The translations under genes were made by a program, and so were the position numbers. A DNA stretch of 24,841 nucleotides, from the NCBI GenBank assembly GCA_025201865.1, contig MU602689.1, positions 23,262 to 48,102 of the forward strand, in the 5' to 3' direction. Positions 16,000 through 24,100 of this stretch are shown one piece after another (position 1 is the stretch's first letter; each line of letters opens with the position of its first letter). This stretch comes from Ramicandelaber brevisporus (Eukaryota > Kickxellomycota > Ramicandelaberales > Ramicandelaberaceae). The notes below the pieces were generated by a model, which was not told the DNA's origin, did not search any database, and saw only the letters and a program-made list of their open reading frames with translations.

Positions 16000-18972
16000 A
16001 TGTCGACCGTGAAGATCAAGACAGAACCAACAACAGCAACAGCAACAGCAGTCGACGTGAAAGTCAAGCTCGAGCCGAGACTCTCAACAGCTGATATCAA
16101 ACTCGAACAACACACTTCAGACATTGACACCAAAGTCGAATCTGACTCGGATATTGACAGCGAAGAAGATGAAGAAGGTGAAGTCAAATCAGAGAATGAC
16201 GATGGTACTGATGATGACGAAGAAGACACTGACCAGGACCAATTCACAATAACACCCAAGAAGCAACAACGGTGGGTCTGCAAATATCCTGACTGTAGTC
16301 GTAGGTTCAATTGTGCCAACGAACTGAGAGTGCATCAGCATGAGCACAGACTTCAAATGGAGATCAATATGTATAAAAGTACTTACATTCTGACTCGGCA
16401 GTCGTTGGAAGATCGATGGCAATGTCCTATTCTGATATGTACATCAACAGCCAAAACAGTTAAATCTTTATATAGTCACATACGAAGTTATCATGCTGAG
16501 ACTATGGAACAGCAGCAACAAAATGAAGCGCAGCCTTTGTCTCAGATTACTCGGTGTAAGCGTTATTACTTTGATGTGGATAACTTTTATGTGAATGGAG
16601 CTCGCTGTGGCTATCATACTACGACTGGAGTGTTCATATGTCACGAATGTAAGTTGGTGCCAGAATGTTTGCTAACTCACTTGCAGCAGAAACATGGATA
16701 CAATGAGAAGTCAATTGACAACTCTGCTCTGCCAGAAAGTGCAGTAAATGCAAGTGCCAATCCCAATATTGATCAACACACTAGAAATCCACTTCTCGCA
16801 GCAACAATTCGTCAACCATATCGGCAGCAACATCGGGATATCGTCCAGGGCTGGGTGTGTGTTACATCTGGTTGTGGTTATTGTGGCTATGCGGCTAGTC
16901 AGAAGAATGATCACAAAAGAAAAGTGCACCAAGGTGATCAGATAGAAACTATCCCAGCACTCGTATTGCGCTTTGTATATGCGAAAGCACGAAGTTCGTA
17001 CTTTCTCATTACTCGAATTGACCAAACAAGCGACGCTGTCACGACCAAAAGTGAAAGAGTGAACCGGCACAAACTCGGCTACAGTCACAATGGATTGAAT
17101 ACACAGGATGAGAATGAAGATGATGCCAATCAGAGTGTAACTACAGATACATTCAGTCAGAAACGAAATTATATTTGTGATTATCCTAATTGTGGACAAT
17201 TCTTTAACTCATCTTCTCAACTAAGCGAGCATCGGCGCGAACACAAACTTGAGGTTATGATTACTGTACGAGGTGCTCCATTTATTCTTAGTCGTCATTC
17301 TTTGGATGATCGATGGACATGTCCGATTTCAGATTGTGAAACAACACGGAAATCAGTTGCCACTGTTAAGGTGCATATTCGAGACGCTCACAGCACACTG
17401 ATTAGACAAAAACGTGCTAGTATGAAGGATGACGAAGATCAACAACACCCAGTTATCAAAAAGGCAAAAATTACCTTTCGTTACTTTGATGTAGATAACT
17501 TTTATGTGAATGAAGCTCGCTGCGGCTATCATACTACAACTGGAGTATTCATATGCCACGAATGTAAATTGGTGCCAGAATGTTTGTTAAGTCATTTACA
17601 GCAGAAACATGGATTTGACGAAAAGTCGATTGATAACTCTGCTCTACCGGAAAGCGCAGTAAATGCAAATGTTGATACCAATATCAATCAACACGCCAGC
17701 AACTCACATCTCGTATCGGTAATTAGCCAGCCATATCAGCAGCAGTTGCATCAGGATATAGTTCAAGGTTGGTTGTGTGTTACATCAAATTGTGGATACT
17801 GTGGGTTCACAGCTGGTAATAAGAAAGATCACAAGAAAAGAATGCATCAAGGTGAACAACTAGCAACTATCCCAGCACTTGTATTGCGTCTTGAGTATGC
17901 GAAAATATACACTTCGTGCTTTCTCATTACTCGCCTTGATCAAGTCACGACCAGTAGCAACAGAATGAACCGGCACAGACTCGACTACAGCCACAATGAA
18001 TTGAACGCTCAAGATGAGAATGAAGATGATACAGGTCAGAATGAAACCACAGAAACATTCAATCTGAAGCGCCAATGGAAGTGCGAACGTAGTAATTGTG
18101 GTCGTTTATTCAGCTCATCTAATCTACTTAGTAAGCATCGGCTCGAACACAAAATTGAGGCTGTGATTAGTGTAAAAGGTAGAATATATAATCTTACCCG
18201 GCAATCGTTAGATGATCGATGGATATGTCCAGTTCCACAGTGTGAAACAAGGTGCAAAACAGTTGATGCTATTCGTCACCATATTCAAAAGATTCATAGA
18301 ATATCAATGAAGCAGAAGCGTGCCAACATTGAAGACAACGATAGTCAGCGACAGCACCTAGCTATCAAAAAGAGACCACCCACCATTTACTATTTAAAGG
18401 TAGAAGATTTCTACCTTGCTGGTACTAGATGTGGATATCATAGCATGACTGGAGTGTTCATTTGCTATGAATGCAGGTTGGTACCAGATTGCCTTCTCAC
18501 ACACTTGCGGCAGAAACATGGATATGATGAGAAGTCGATTGAGAATTATGTCCTACCGGAGAGTGCTAGGGGTAATGGAGATGATCCCAGTATTAACCAG
18601 CACACTGGCAATCCACATCTCGCAGCAGCTATTGAACAACCAAATAAACAGCGTCATAGGGATATTATTCGAGGCTGGCTGTGTGTTACATCGAATTGTG
18701 GGCACTGTTGTTGCACTCAAGAATCTAGATATCAGCATCGATCCACAGAACATAGAGGTGAACAGCAATCAACAGCTCCTGCTCTTGTTTTGCGATTGCT
18801 TTATGGGACAGCACAAACTTCCGGCTTTCTCATTACTCGGTTGGACACAGTCACCAGCAACGTCAACACAAGTAAACTGATGACTCGGCACAATAGCAAG
18901 TGTGATGAAGAAGAAGATGATGGTGATGAATTGGTGCTGAGTGATTACAGTGATGAGGATGATATCCATTGA
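16000..18972 (+). CDS. Modular C2H2 protein with N-terminal SUMO-motif cluster (copy 2, three modules)
   Basis: The protein has 990 residues. The N-terminus repeats the SUMO-consensus cluster: IKTE (K7), VKLE (K23), IKLE (K34) and VKSE (K63), the last followed by acidic residues. Three modules of about 300 residues follow (about 88-385, 386-690, 691-965), each with four C2H2-type fingers: C-x4-C-x12-H-x3-H, C-x4-C-x12-H-x4-H, C-x2-C-x9-H-x4-H and C-x4-C-x12-H-x4-H. Module 1 fingers start at C94, C142, C214 and C287. In module 3 the fourth finger is altered (HCCCTQES, H913, H918) yet keeps its ligands. Modules 1 and 2 are nearly identical around finger 3, suggesting recent internal duplication or conversion. 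The acidic C-terminus ends DELVLSDYSDEDDIH; copy 1 stops six residues earlier. Nuclear nucleic-acid binding is inferred; an OrsD/DUF3505-like character of fingers 3-4 is possible. Confidence 0.88.
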   Translation: MSTVKIKTEPTTATATAVDVKVKLEPRLSTADIKLEQHTSDIDTKVESDSDIDSEEDEEGEVKSENDDGTDDDEEDTDQDQFTITPKKQQRWVCKYPDCSRRFNCANELRVHQHEHRLQMEINMYKSTYILTRQSLEDRWQCPILICTSTAKTVKSLYSHIRSYHAETMEQQQQNEAQPLSQITRCKRYYFDVDNFYVNGARCGYHTTTGVFICHECKLVPECLLTHLQQKHGYNEKSIDNSALPESAVNASANPNIDQHTRNPLLAATIRQPYRQQHRDIVQGWVCVTSGCGYCGYAASQKNDHKRKVHQGDQIETIPALVLRFVYAKARSSYFLITRIDQTSDAVTTKSERVNRHKLGYSHNGLNTQDENEDDANQSVTTDTFSQKRNYICDYPNCGQFFNSSSQLSEHRREHKLEVMITVRGAPFILSRHSLDDRWTCPISDCETTRKSVATVKVHIRDAHSTLIRQKRASMKDDEDQQHPVIKKAKITFRYFDVDNFYVNEARCGYHTTTGVFICHECKLVPECLLSHLQQKHGFDEKSIDNSALPESAVNANVDTNINQHASNSHLVSVISQPYQQQLHQDIVQGWLCVTSNCGYCGFTAGNKKDHKKRMHQGEQLATIPALVLRLEYAKIYTSCFLITRLDQVTTSSNRMNRHRLDYSHNELNAQDENEDDTGQNETTETFNLKRQWKCERSNCGRLFSSSNLLSKHRLEHKIEAVISVKGRIYNLTRQSLDDRWICPVPQCETRCKTVDAIRHHIQKIHRISMKQKRANIEDNDSQRQHLAIKKRPPTIYYLKVEDFYLAGTRCGYHSMTGVFICYECRLVPDCLLTHLRQKHGYDEKSIENYVLPESARGNGDDPSINQHTGNPHLAAAIEQPNKQRHRDIIRGWLCVTSNCGHCCCTQESRYQHRSTEHRGEQQSTAPALVLRLLYGTAQTSGFLITRLDTVTSNVNTSKLMTRHNSKCDEEEDDGDELVLSDYSDEDDIH

Positions 18973-19611
18973 TAGGAAACAGCGACAGTCTCTCATTCAT
19001 TACAGTATAACTTGCTTATCATGCCACTGTCTGATGATTCTGCTTTATGACATCTCTTAAATATCTATTCTTAACTTTGAATGACTCTTTTAATAGTTTT
19101 GATATTGTAGTGCGGTGAGTTGATTGTGTGTGTAATCACTACCGTGAATGTCATTTGTACTTCCAAGTTCTTTCTCTCTTTTACTCAATCTTTGCTGTCA
19201 TTCTCAAGTAATGGTTTCGGAGAGCACCAATACAGTTTGCAATCGGCATTACGTGCTCGCATACTCAAATTAATGCGGAGCGCCAATGACCACGAGCCCA
19301 TCTGTCAGTTGAGGTCGAGCAGTTCTCGATTCATAGCCGAAGTGTGATATTTTTAATCAGTGGCAGCTGGTTGTAGAATTGAGCGCAACAGGATATCTCA
19401 TCAACTCCGCCATCACTCTCGAAATCACAGAGACTCGCGTTTGCTCTGATTTTGTTTTCTCTGATGTTTCCGCAGCACTGCCGAAAGTACAAATAACCAC
19501 ACTCCAAAATCACACATCCATCTGCCACATCACGCTTCTTCAACTTTCACAACACACAACACATTTCCACTTCATAACACAATTACACACAAACGAACGA
19601 ACAAACGAACA
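18973..19611. other. Intergenic: C2H2 3' flank and promoter of the orphan gene
   Basis: The 639 bases hold the C2H2 3' flank (with the right edge of the duplication near 18995) and the upstream region of the gene at 19612. A CCAAT box occurs at 19283-19287 (cgccaatgac). The last 30 bases before the ATG are ACGA/AACA repeats, probably an unstructured leader. No RNA gene or additional coding frame is supported. Confidence 0.45.
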
Positions 19612-20352
19612 ATGTCGGACTACGATAATCGCCCGCGTGGCGAGATGCTGCCTGTGATGGCTCCAAGCACATTCCAGGTTGAGTGCGGCGAGATTGTCTG
19701 GGGCCAGCTCCAGTCTGTCATGCATGGATATCACGCCGAAGGACACGACATAAGTCGCAGCCCAGATGAGAACTGGGAAGGTGGAACTGTCGTCACACAT
19801 GGCTTCAAGTTCAAATGTGCTGCTCGAAACGGCGAATGGCACGTCAAGAAGATAATGGCCACTCCAAAGCGCGGCAACGGCGCGGAGGACAGCGCTGGTT
19901 TCATATTTCTCCACTCTGACATAGATGCCGAAAAGGTGCTCGATGACGCTATGAAAGTGAGTTTCCAAAACCGTTTCGAGCAGTCCGACATTGTGTTCGT
20001 GAACCGCTACGACTGGAATTGGTATTACAGCCTGCCAGTGCCCAAGAACCTTCCAAATCTCGGTGACGACAAGGTGATGGATGACGACATGACCACCCAC
20101 CGCATTATGTTCTACGACAAGGTCAATGTGTTCAAGGAGGGACATGGCGTGCATATCCCTGCAAGTGGCGAGTACATATATGGCCGACTCATGTTCAGTG
20201 GCAAGAAGCATGAGACGTTTGAGCAGTCAGATGAGCTGGTTGCATTCGTGTTCGAAAATGATCGCATGCTGACTGACGACAATGACTACTATGATTTCTC
20301 CGTCGAAGATATTGACGGCACCGAGACGTTCGAGTGCTTCATAGATATGTAA
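19612..20352 (+). CDS. Acidic protein of unknown function
   Basis: I do not recognise this 246-residue protein. It is acidic, has no signal peptide or membrane segment, and is rich in aromatic residues, consistent with a small soluble beta-rich fold. Two similar stretches may mark an internal repeat: GEIVWGQLQ at 26-34 and GEYIYGRLMF at 186-195, and FEQSD occurs twice (122-126 and 203-207). The clean ATG in CGAACAATG, the codon-rich composition and a terminator right before a T-rich flank support it as a real gene. An antisense open frame (19540-20211) is considered a shadow. Cytosolic location is inferred. Confidence 0.75.
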   Translation: MSDYDNRPRGEMLPVMAPSTFQVECGEIVWGQLQSVMHGYHAEGHDISRSPDENWEGGTVVTHGFKFKCAARNGEWHVKKIMATPKRGNGAEDSAGFIFLHSDIDAEKVLDDAMKVSFQNRFEQSDIVFVNRYDWNWYYSLPVPKNLPNLGDDKVMDDDMTTHRIMFYDKVNVFKEGHGVHIPASGEYIYGRLMFSGKKHETFEQSDELVAFVFENDRMLTDDNDYYDFSVEDIDGTETFECFIDM

Positions 20353-20674
20353 CTTTTTTCACCCCTATTCCATAGGTTAGAATAGTAATTTTGTTAAAGT
20401 AATAGAGTGCTTTGCTGTGATCTGATGAATATGGATTCTGTTCTCAATGATTATGTTTGTCTGGCTGAGAAGATATCCACAGGGTTCAGTAACCTCTTCT
20501 TATCGACTCCAATAGTTCTCAAATACTTATCATCCTCATCCTCATCAGCTTATGAGGATTCATTCTCCAACATGCGAATCCGAGCTTTGAATGTCCAGGA
20601 CTCTACTATTATTCCGTCTACACGGCTCTTGTTTGTTTATTTTCTCTTGCAACGCTTCTATTTTAATCTTCGCC
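20353..20674. other. Intergenic, promoter of F-box/LRR-like gene
   Basis: The 322 bases contain a CCAAT box (20509-20513, about 160 bases upstream of the ATG) and a perfect 8-base inverted repeat with a 6-base loop (ATCCTCAT at 20538-20545, ATGAGGAT at 20552-20559). The hairpin could be incidental. No gene is supported. Confidence 0.4.
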
Positions 20675-22318
20675 ATGCAACCACAGATCAAGCGAGTTCG
20701 TCCAGATCCTACCGTTGCCGTCGCTGTCGTCTGCCAGCTGTTCCGGCTACCACGCGAGCTGCTCGAGCTGGTAGCCGGGTATTTCTCGCGAAGCGAAGCT
20801 GTTCCTGTTCTGACTGTGAACTCGGCGCTCCACGAGATCTTCGCTGAGCGCATCTGGCGTCGCCTCAGCACTTATCACATTAACGGAGTTAACATCCCAC
20901 TGGAATCATTTCTGAGATATGGACATTTAATGCGCCATATGAGAATTACAACATCGGTTCTAGACTCTATTGATTTAGCCGCAGCATTCCCGAACATCAC
21001 TCATCTCTGGATTCCATTAACTCGACTCGCAGACACCATCAAGTCGTCTCATGGGACGTGCTTTGAGCGACTCAGCTTTTTGGGTACCTGGGCTGCGAGT
21101 TTTCGATACTCTACGCCTGGGGCAGCAGACAGTATCGACTCGGTTCTCAATTGGCTTGACAGCCGATTCAAAGCTGAAGCTGGATTGGAGAAGGTAGAAT
21201 GGAAAATGTACGAAGGTCAACCTATGCAGCTGATGTACGATGTTCTAAAGTGGTTTCAATGTAATGACCAATTGAGCCGGTTTCAGTTCAAGTTCAACGG
21301 CGAATCGTTGGACTTTAATGACGCCGAACATGCTGATTTCAACAAAATCATTGCACAGCGTTTGGTTGATTGGAAGATTGATGGGAATGATGAATGTGCT
21401 GCAGAGAAATTCAGTCGACTTCTGGTCAGCATACCACCAGCCGAGCGCCAACATTTCGCGTTTCCAGTCTTGAAACGTTTAGAAATTGGCATATGTTGCT
21501 ATGTTGGTAACGATGTGTATTCGCGATTCAACTTTGGAGTAATGTTTCCGTCTGTATGGGACTTAACTTTGGATACTACGATTTCTTACTGTGAGGGTCG
21601 TTCAGGGGATGCATTCGACATGGTGCTTGCTCATCCATGGCCGTCAGTACGAAAGCTTGATCTCTATGGTGACATTGACTTCGAGAGCATAATATCACTG
21701 CTCGCGTCTGTGCCTAATGTTGAGGAACTCATCATGGGCCAGGATATTGATGATGATGATGATGACGATGATGAAGGTCTAGGTGAAGTTGATTTGTGCG
21801 AGCTTAGTCGTACATTGCCCAAATTGGTGCGGCTGCAGGTTAGTGGGTTTTCCACGGTATCTGCTTCCCAACAACAACAACATTCACAGCAACAACAATT
21901 GTTCCGCCAGCTCCGCCACGTTTCTCTTCAATCTATGACTGTGAAATCATCAGCGATTAGCGCACTTGTTCATGCTCCAGTATTGACCGATATTTGTCTG
22001 AAATACGTCAAGTTTGGAAATGGCGATGATGCTGATAACTCTGGTGAAGATGAAGACGAAGATGAATACGGATCTAATCACCGAATGGACTCGGCTCACA
22101 ATCTTGACTTTTTATCAGATGTTACAAATACTACGGTTCGATTTGTGGACATCTATGTTGAAAGCGAGCATGTGTCAGCAGAGTATGAAGACACTATCAG
22201 AGCGTTGCTCAAGTGTTTTGTGAGACTGGCAGCTTGTGACATTCGAAGTACAGATGAGGTGGTCATGCCAAATCTGCACGAGGTGTTCCCTAATGTTAAG
22301 TTCAAATACTTTAGTTAA
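20675..22318 (+). CDS. F-box/LRR-like protein
   Basis: The 547-residue protein begins with a basic stretch (KRVRPDP), then an F-box at about 22-63 (LFRLPRELLELVAGYFSR, followed by LTVNSALHEIF and IWRRL). The rest has irregular leucine-rich segments, e.g. PVLKRLEIGI (264-273), VWDLTLD (294-300), VRKLDLYGD (325-333), VEELIMG (349-355) and LVRLQVSGF (384-392), which suggests an LRR-like substrate-binding arc. Two acidic runs (358-367, 458-464) and a Gln-rich segment (399-408) interrupt it. It is expected to be an SCF ubiquitin ligase adaptor with unknown substrate. It is not a close relative of the 462-residue F-box pair, but the truncated fragment at 12056 resembles its N-terminus. The ATG at 20675 has a CGCC context; an upstream in-frame ATG at 20591 would add 28 hydrophobic residues and is less likely. 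Confidence 0.88.
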   Translation: MQPQIKRVRPDPTVAVAVVCQLFRLPRELLELVAGYFSRSEAVPVLTVNSALHEIFAERIWRRLSTYHINGVNIPLESFLRYGHLMRHMRITTSVLDSIDLAAAFPNITHLWIPLTRLADTIKSSHGTCFERLSFLGTWAASFRYSTPGAADSIDSVLNWLDSRFKAEAGLEKVEWKMYEGQPMQLMYDVLKWFQCNDQLSRFQFKFNGESLDFNDAEHADFNKIIAQRLVDWKIDGNDECAAEKFSRLLVSIPPAERQHFAFPVLKRLEIGICCYVGNDVYSRFNFGVMFPSVWDLTLDTTISYCEGRSGDAFDMVLAHPWPSVRKLDLYGDIDFESIISLLASVPNVEELIMGQDIDDDDDDDDEGLGEVDLCELSRTLPKLVRLQVSGFSTVSASQQQQHSQQQQLFRQLRHVSLQSMTVKSSAISALVHAPVLTDICLKYVKFGNGDDADNSGEDEDEDEYGSNHRMDSAHNLDFLSDVTNTTVRFVDIYVESEHVSAEYEDTIRALLKCFVRLAACDIRSTDEVVMPNLHEVFPNVKFKYFS

Positions 22319-22645
22319 TTATGCCTCTTCTTTTTTTTTTTACTTCCTTTTGTTATTATATTAAACCAGCGTTTATACTAAATTGAGCACAAAGAGACAG
22401 TATGAGCGAGCTGATGGCTTTCTGCGCGTCAAACTTGATAAGTTTCGAACTTGATTGGTTTTTGTAACGGCCGGTGAGTTCGTAACTCTGTGACAACAAC
22501 GATAGAAAAGAAATCGGATAGAAACTGGTAATTAATGTCTGATGTGAGGTGATGTGGCCCGAATGGAATCACTATGCAATAGAAGTGTTTATGAAAGGAA
22601 CGGATGGAAGGAAATACAAGCGTGAAGCATGTAGACGTGTGGATA
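22319..22645. other. Convergent intergenic region
   Basis: The 327 bases separate the stops of the F-box/LRR gene and the kinase-like gene. There is a long T tract near 22330 and nothing else that I can name. It must contain both 3' ends. Confidence 0.4.
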
Positions 22646-23797
22646 TTAATCCGACTTCTTGTGCTCTTGTAACTTGTCCAGACCAACCTTATTCAAGTAA
22701 TATCCACCCAGATTTCTAACCATTTTGAGAGCCTCTCGTACAGTATATCGCGCTTTAAGCCTAGTGCTGAGCATGCAGCTAAGGCAATACTGCATGCCAG
22801 ACACAAAATCCATCTCCTCGTCAGAGTTGACGTCGCTCCTCTCGCATTCAAATATCGGAAACGAGTCCATCACAACAGCTGCCACTGCAAACACGTCGCT
22901 TTTAGCACACACCATTGGAATATACTCTCCGCCAGCAGTCTGCTCCAACACACCTGGATTCTCTTTCGCAAACAGTTCCAGATAGTCGGGCAGCGTTTCT
23001 GGCGCTGCATATTCTGCCGTGTACTTTCTAAAGTAGAGCTTGTTGTCGACATTTTTAATCCATTTTGAATCGGTAAAGTCAATCAGGCACCAGCGCGGTC
23101 GAATCGCTCTGATGTCGTCTCCACTTGCAACCCAGCCAACGTTTGAGTTGGAGATGTTGCCATGCACCAAGCCAAGCTTATGGTGGATGGTTACCAGGCA
23201 ACGCAGGAGCTGATAGAGCATGTCATAGGCTGCAAGCACCCAGCTCATGCCGTGATGCTCGTAAAATGGCGACCGCTCCTCAGGCAGGTGAATCAAGTCC
23301 TGCAGGTACACGTGAGTCCTGACCAAAACTGTTCTTGGAGCATATTTTGGCCGCTGCACATGGATGCGATGAACCTTTGCTATGGCACGCAGGTCAGAAT
23401 CGCAAGCCTTTTCAACAATTCTCTCCAATACAGGTGTCATGTACCGAAACTCTTGCTTGAAGACCAGCACTCGCTTCCCGGCAAAGTAGTAGTCGTTGTC
23501 TTCGAGTTTTGTGGTGCTCGTGACAGACACGATATAATTGTCACGCTCGTCGATGATTACGTCGATTGGCTTGACCTTGTACTCGCTGGCTAGAGTCAGC
23601 AGAAGCTCAAAGGCACCGCTGCTGTCAAAGTGCTGTGGTCTGAATTTGTCTTCACTGGGATTGATTGCTCGTGGAAGTTTCGGGCAGCCATAGCCTGTCG
23701 TCAGCCTTGGCCACTCAATAATGTAAAGAGGGCGCCTGTTGCGCTCTTTCTCGTCCAAAGCGTCCGAGTAAGTATCAGTCTTCGGCACTGCATCCAT
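22646..23797 (-). CDS. Protein-kinase-like protein lacking the catalytic Asp (probable pseudokinase)
   Basis: The 383-residue protein shows the C-lobe landmarks of the protein kinase fold: an HxN catalytic loop VHGNISNSNVGW (H212, N214), the metal-binding segment LIDFTDS (D240-F-T242), YAAPE (P266, E267) and KSDVFAV (D301). In active kinases the HRD loop has Asp at the position of N214, which serves as catalytic base; here the codon is AAC. DFG is DFT. A possible beta-3 lysine (K114 in VFKQEF) and an alpha-C glutamate are present, but no glycine loop is clear. The layout resembles fungus-specific FunK1-like kinases, though the match is loose. It is probably a scaffold or regulator rather than an enzyme. 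An ORF from 23854 would begin with TTG, so ATG 23797 is chosen. A paralogue follows at 24101. Confidence 0.8.
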   Translation of the reverse strand: MDAVPKTDTYSDALDEKERNRRPLYIIEWPRLTTGYGCPKLPRAINPSEDKFRPQHFDSSGAFELLLTLASEYKVKPIDVIIDERDNYIVSVTSTTKLEDNDYYFAGKRVLVFKQEFRYMTPVLERIVEKACDSDLRAIAKVHRIHVQRPKYAPRTVLVRTHVYLQDLIHLPEERSPFYEHHGMSWVLAAYDMLYQLLRCLVTIHHKLGLVHGNISNSNVGWVASGDDIRAIRPRWCLIDFTDSKWIKNVDNKLYFRKYTAEYAAPETLPDYLELFAKENPGVLEQTAGGEYIPMVCAKSDVFAVAAVVMDSFPIFECERSDVNSDEEMDFVSGMQYCLSCMLSTRLKARYTVREALKMVRNLGGYYLNKVGLDKLQEHKKSD

Positions 23798-24100
23798 ATC
23801 TGCTGTTGTTTGAATGCGAATCTGGTAGTGAATAGGATGTACCAGAGTGAACAAAGTAGCCCTCTGAACGTAGAGAGTTCGCCATTCAACCCTTGTGTCG
23901 ACTTGTGTGGGAGTTTCCTACACACAATAACAACTCCAGTCCACTACCAGATCACAATGACCCATGAAAATCGCCTCCGTACACAGCTGCTCCGGTGGTT
24001 CAATTGTTCCCACGATCATCACCCAGCACCGCTTCATTCACAGTGGATGGTCGATGGTCGAGAAAGCTCAATTAAAATAGTTGGAATGAAGTAAAACAGT
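23798..24100. other. Intergenic between the two kinase-like genes
   Basis: The 303 bases hold the promoter of the minus-strand kinase-like gene and the 3' flank of its upstream neighbour. No TATA or CCAAT box in the right orientation and no RNA gene is convincing. Confidence 0.4.

Larger units (their letters stand above)
13650..18995. repeat. Segmental duplication, copy 2 (F-box/C2H2 pair)
   Basis: This segment is the collinear partner of 6376-10845, in direct orientation with starts about 7.3 kb apart. Gene order, orientation and promoter are kept. Faint similarity may extend to about 19080. It is longer because the C2H2 gene has three modules instead of two. Confidence 0.85.

Noticed and set aside
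6376-18995. Transposon-driven duplication (searched for terminal repeats, target duplications, transposase or recombinase genes)
   Set aside because: No inverted or direct terminal repeats were seen at the edges and no transposase, reverse transcriptase or tyrosine recombinase gene is in the window. Ordinary unequal exchange is enough.
19540-20211. 223-codon antisense frame over the orphan gene
   Set aside because: It lies opposite a well-formed gene with a good start context, and has no recognisable domain. Long antisense frames are common opposite real genes.
23994-24010. tRNA B-box-like sequence (ggttcaattgttccc)
   Set aside because: It does not fit GGTTCGANTCC, no A box or cloverleaf can be drawn upstream, and no other tRNA signal is present.
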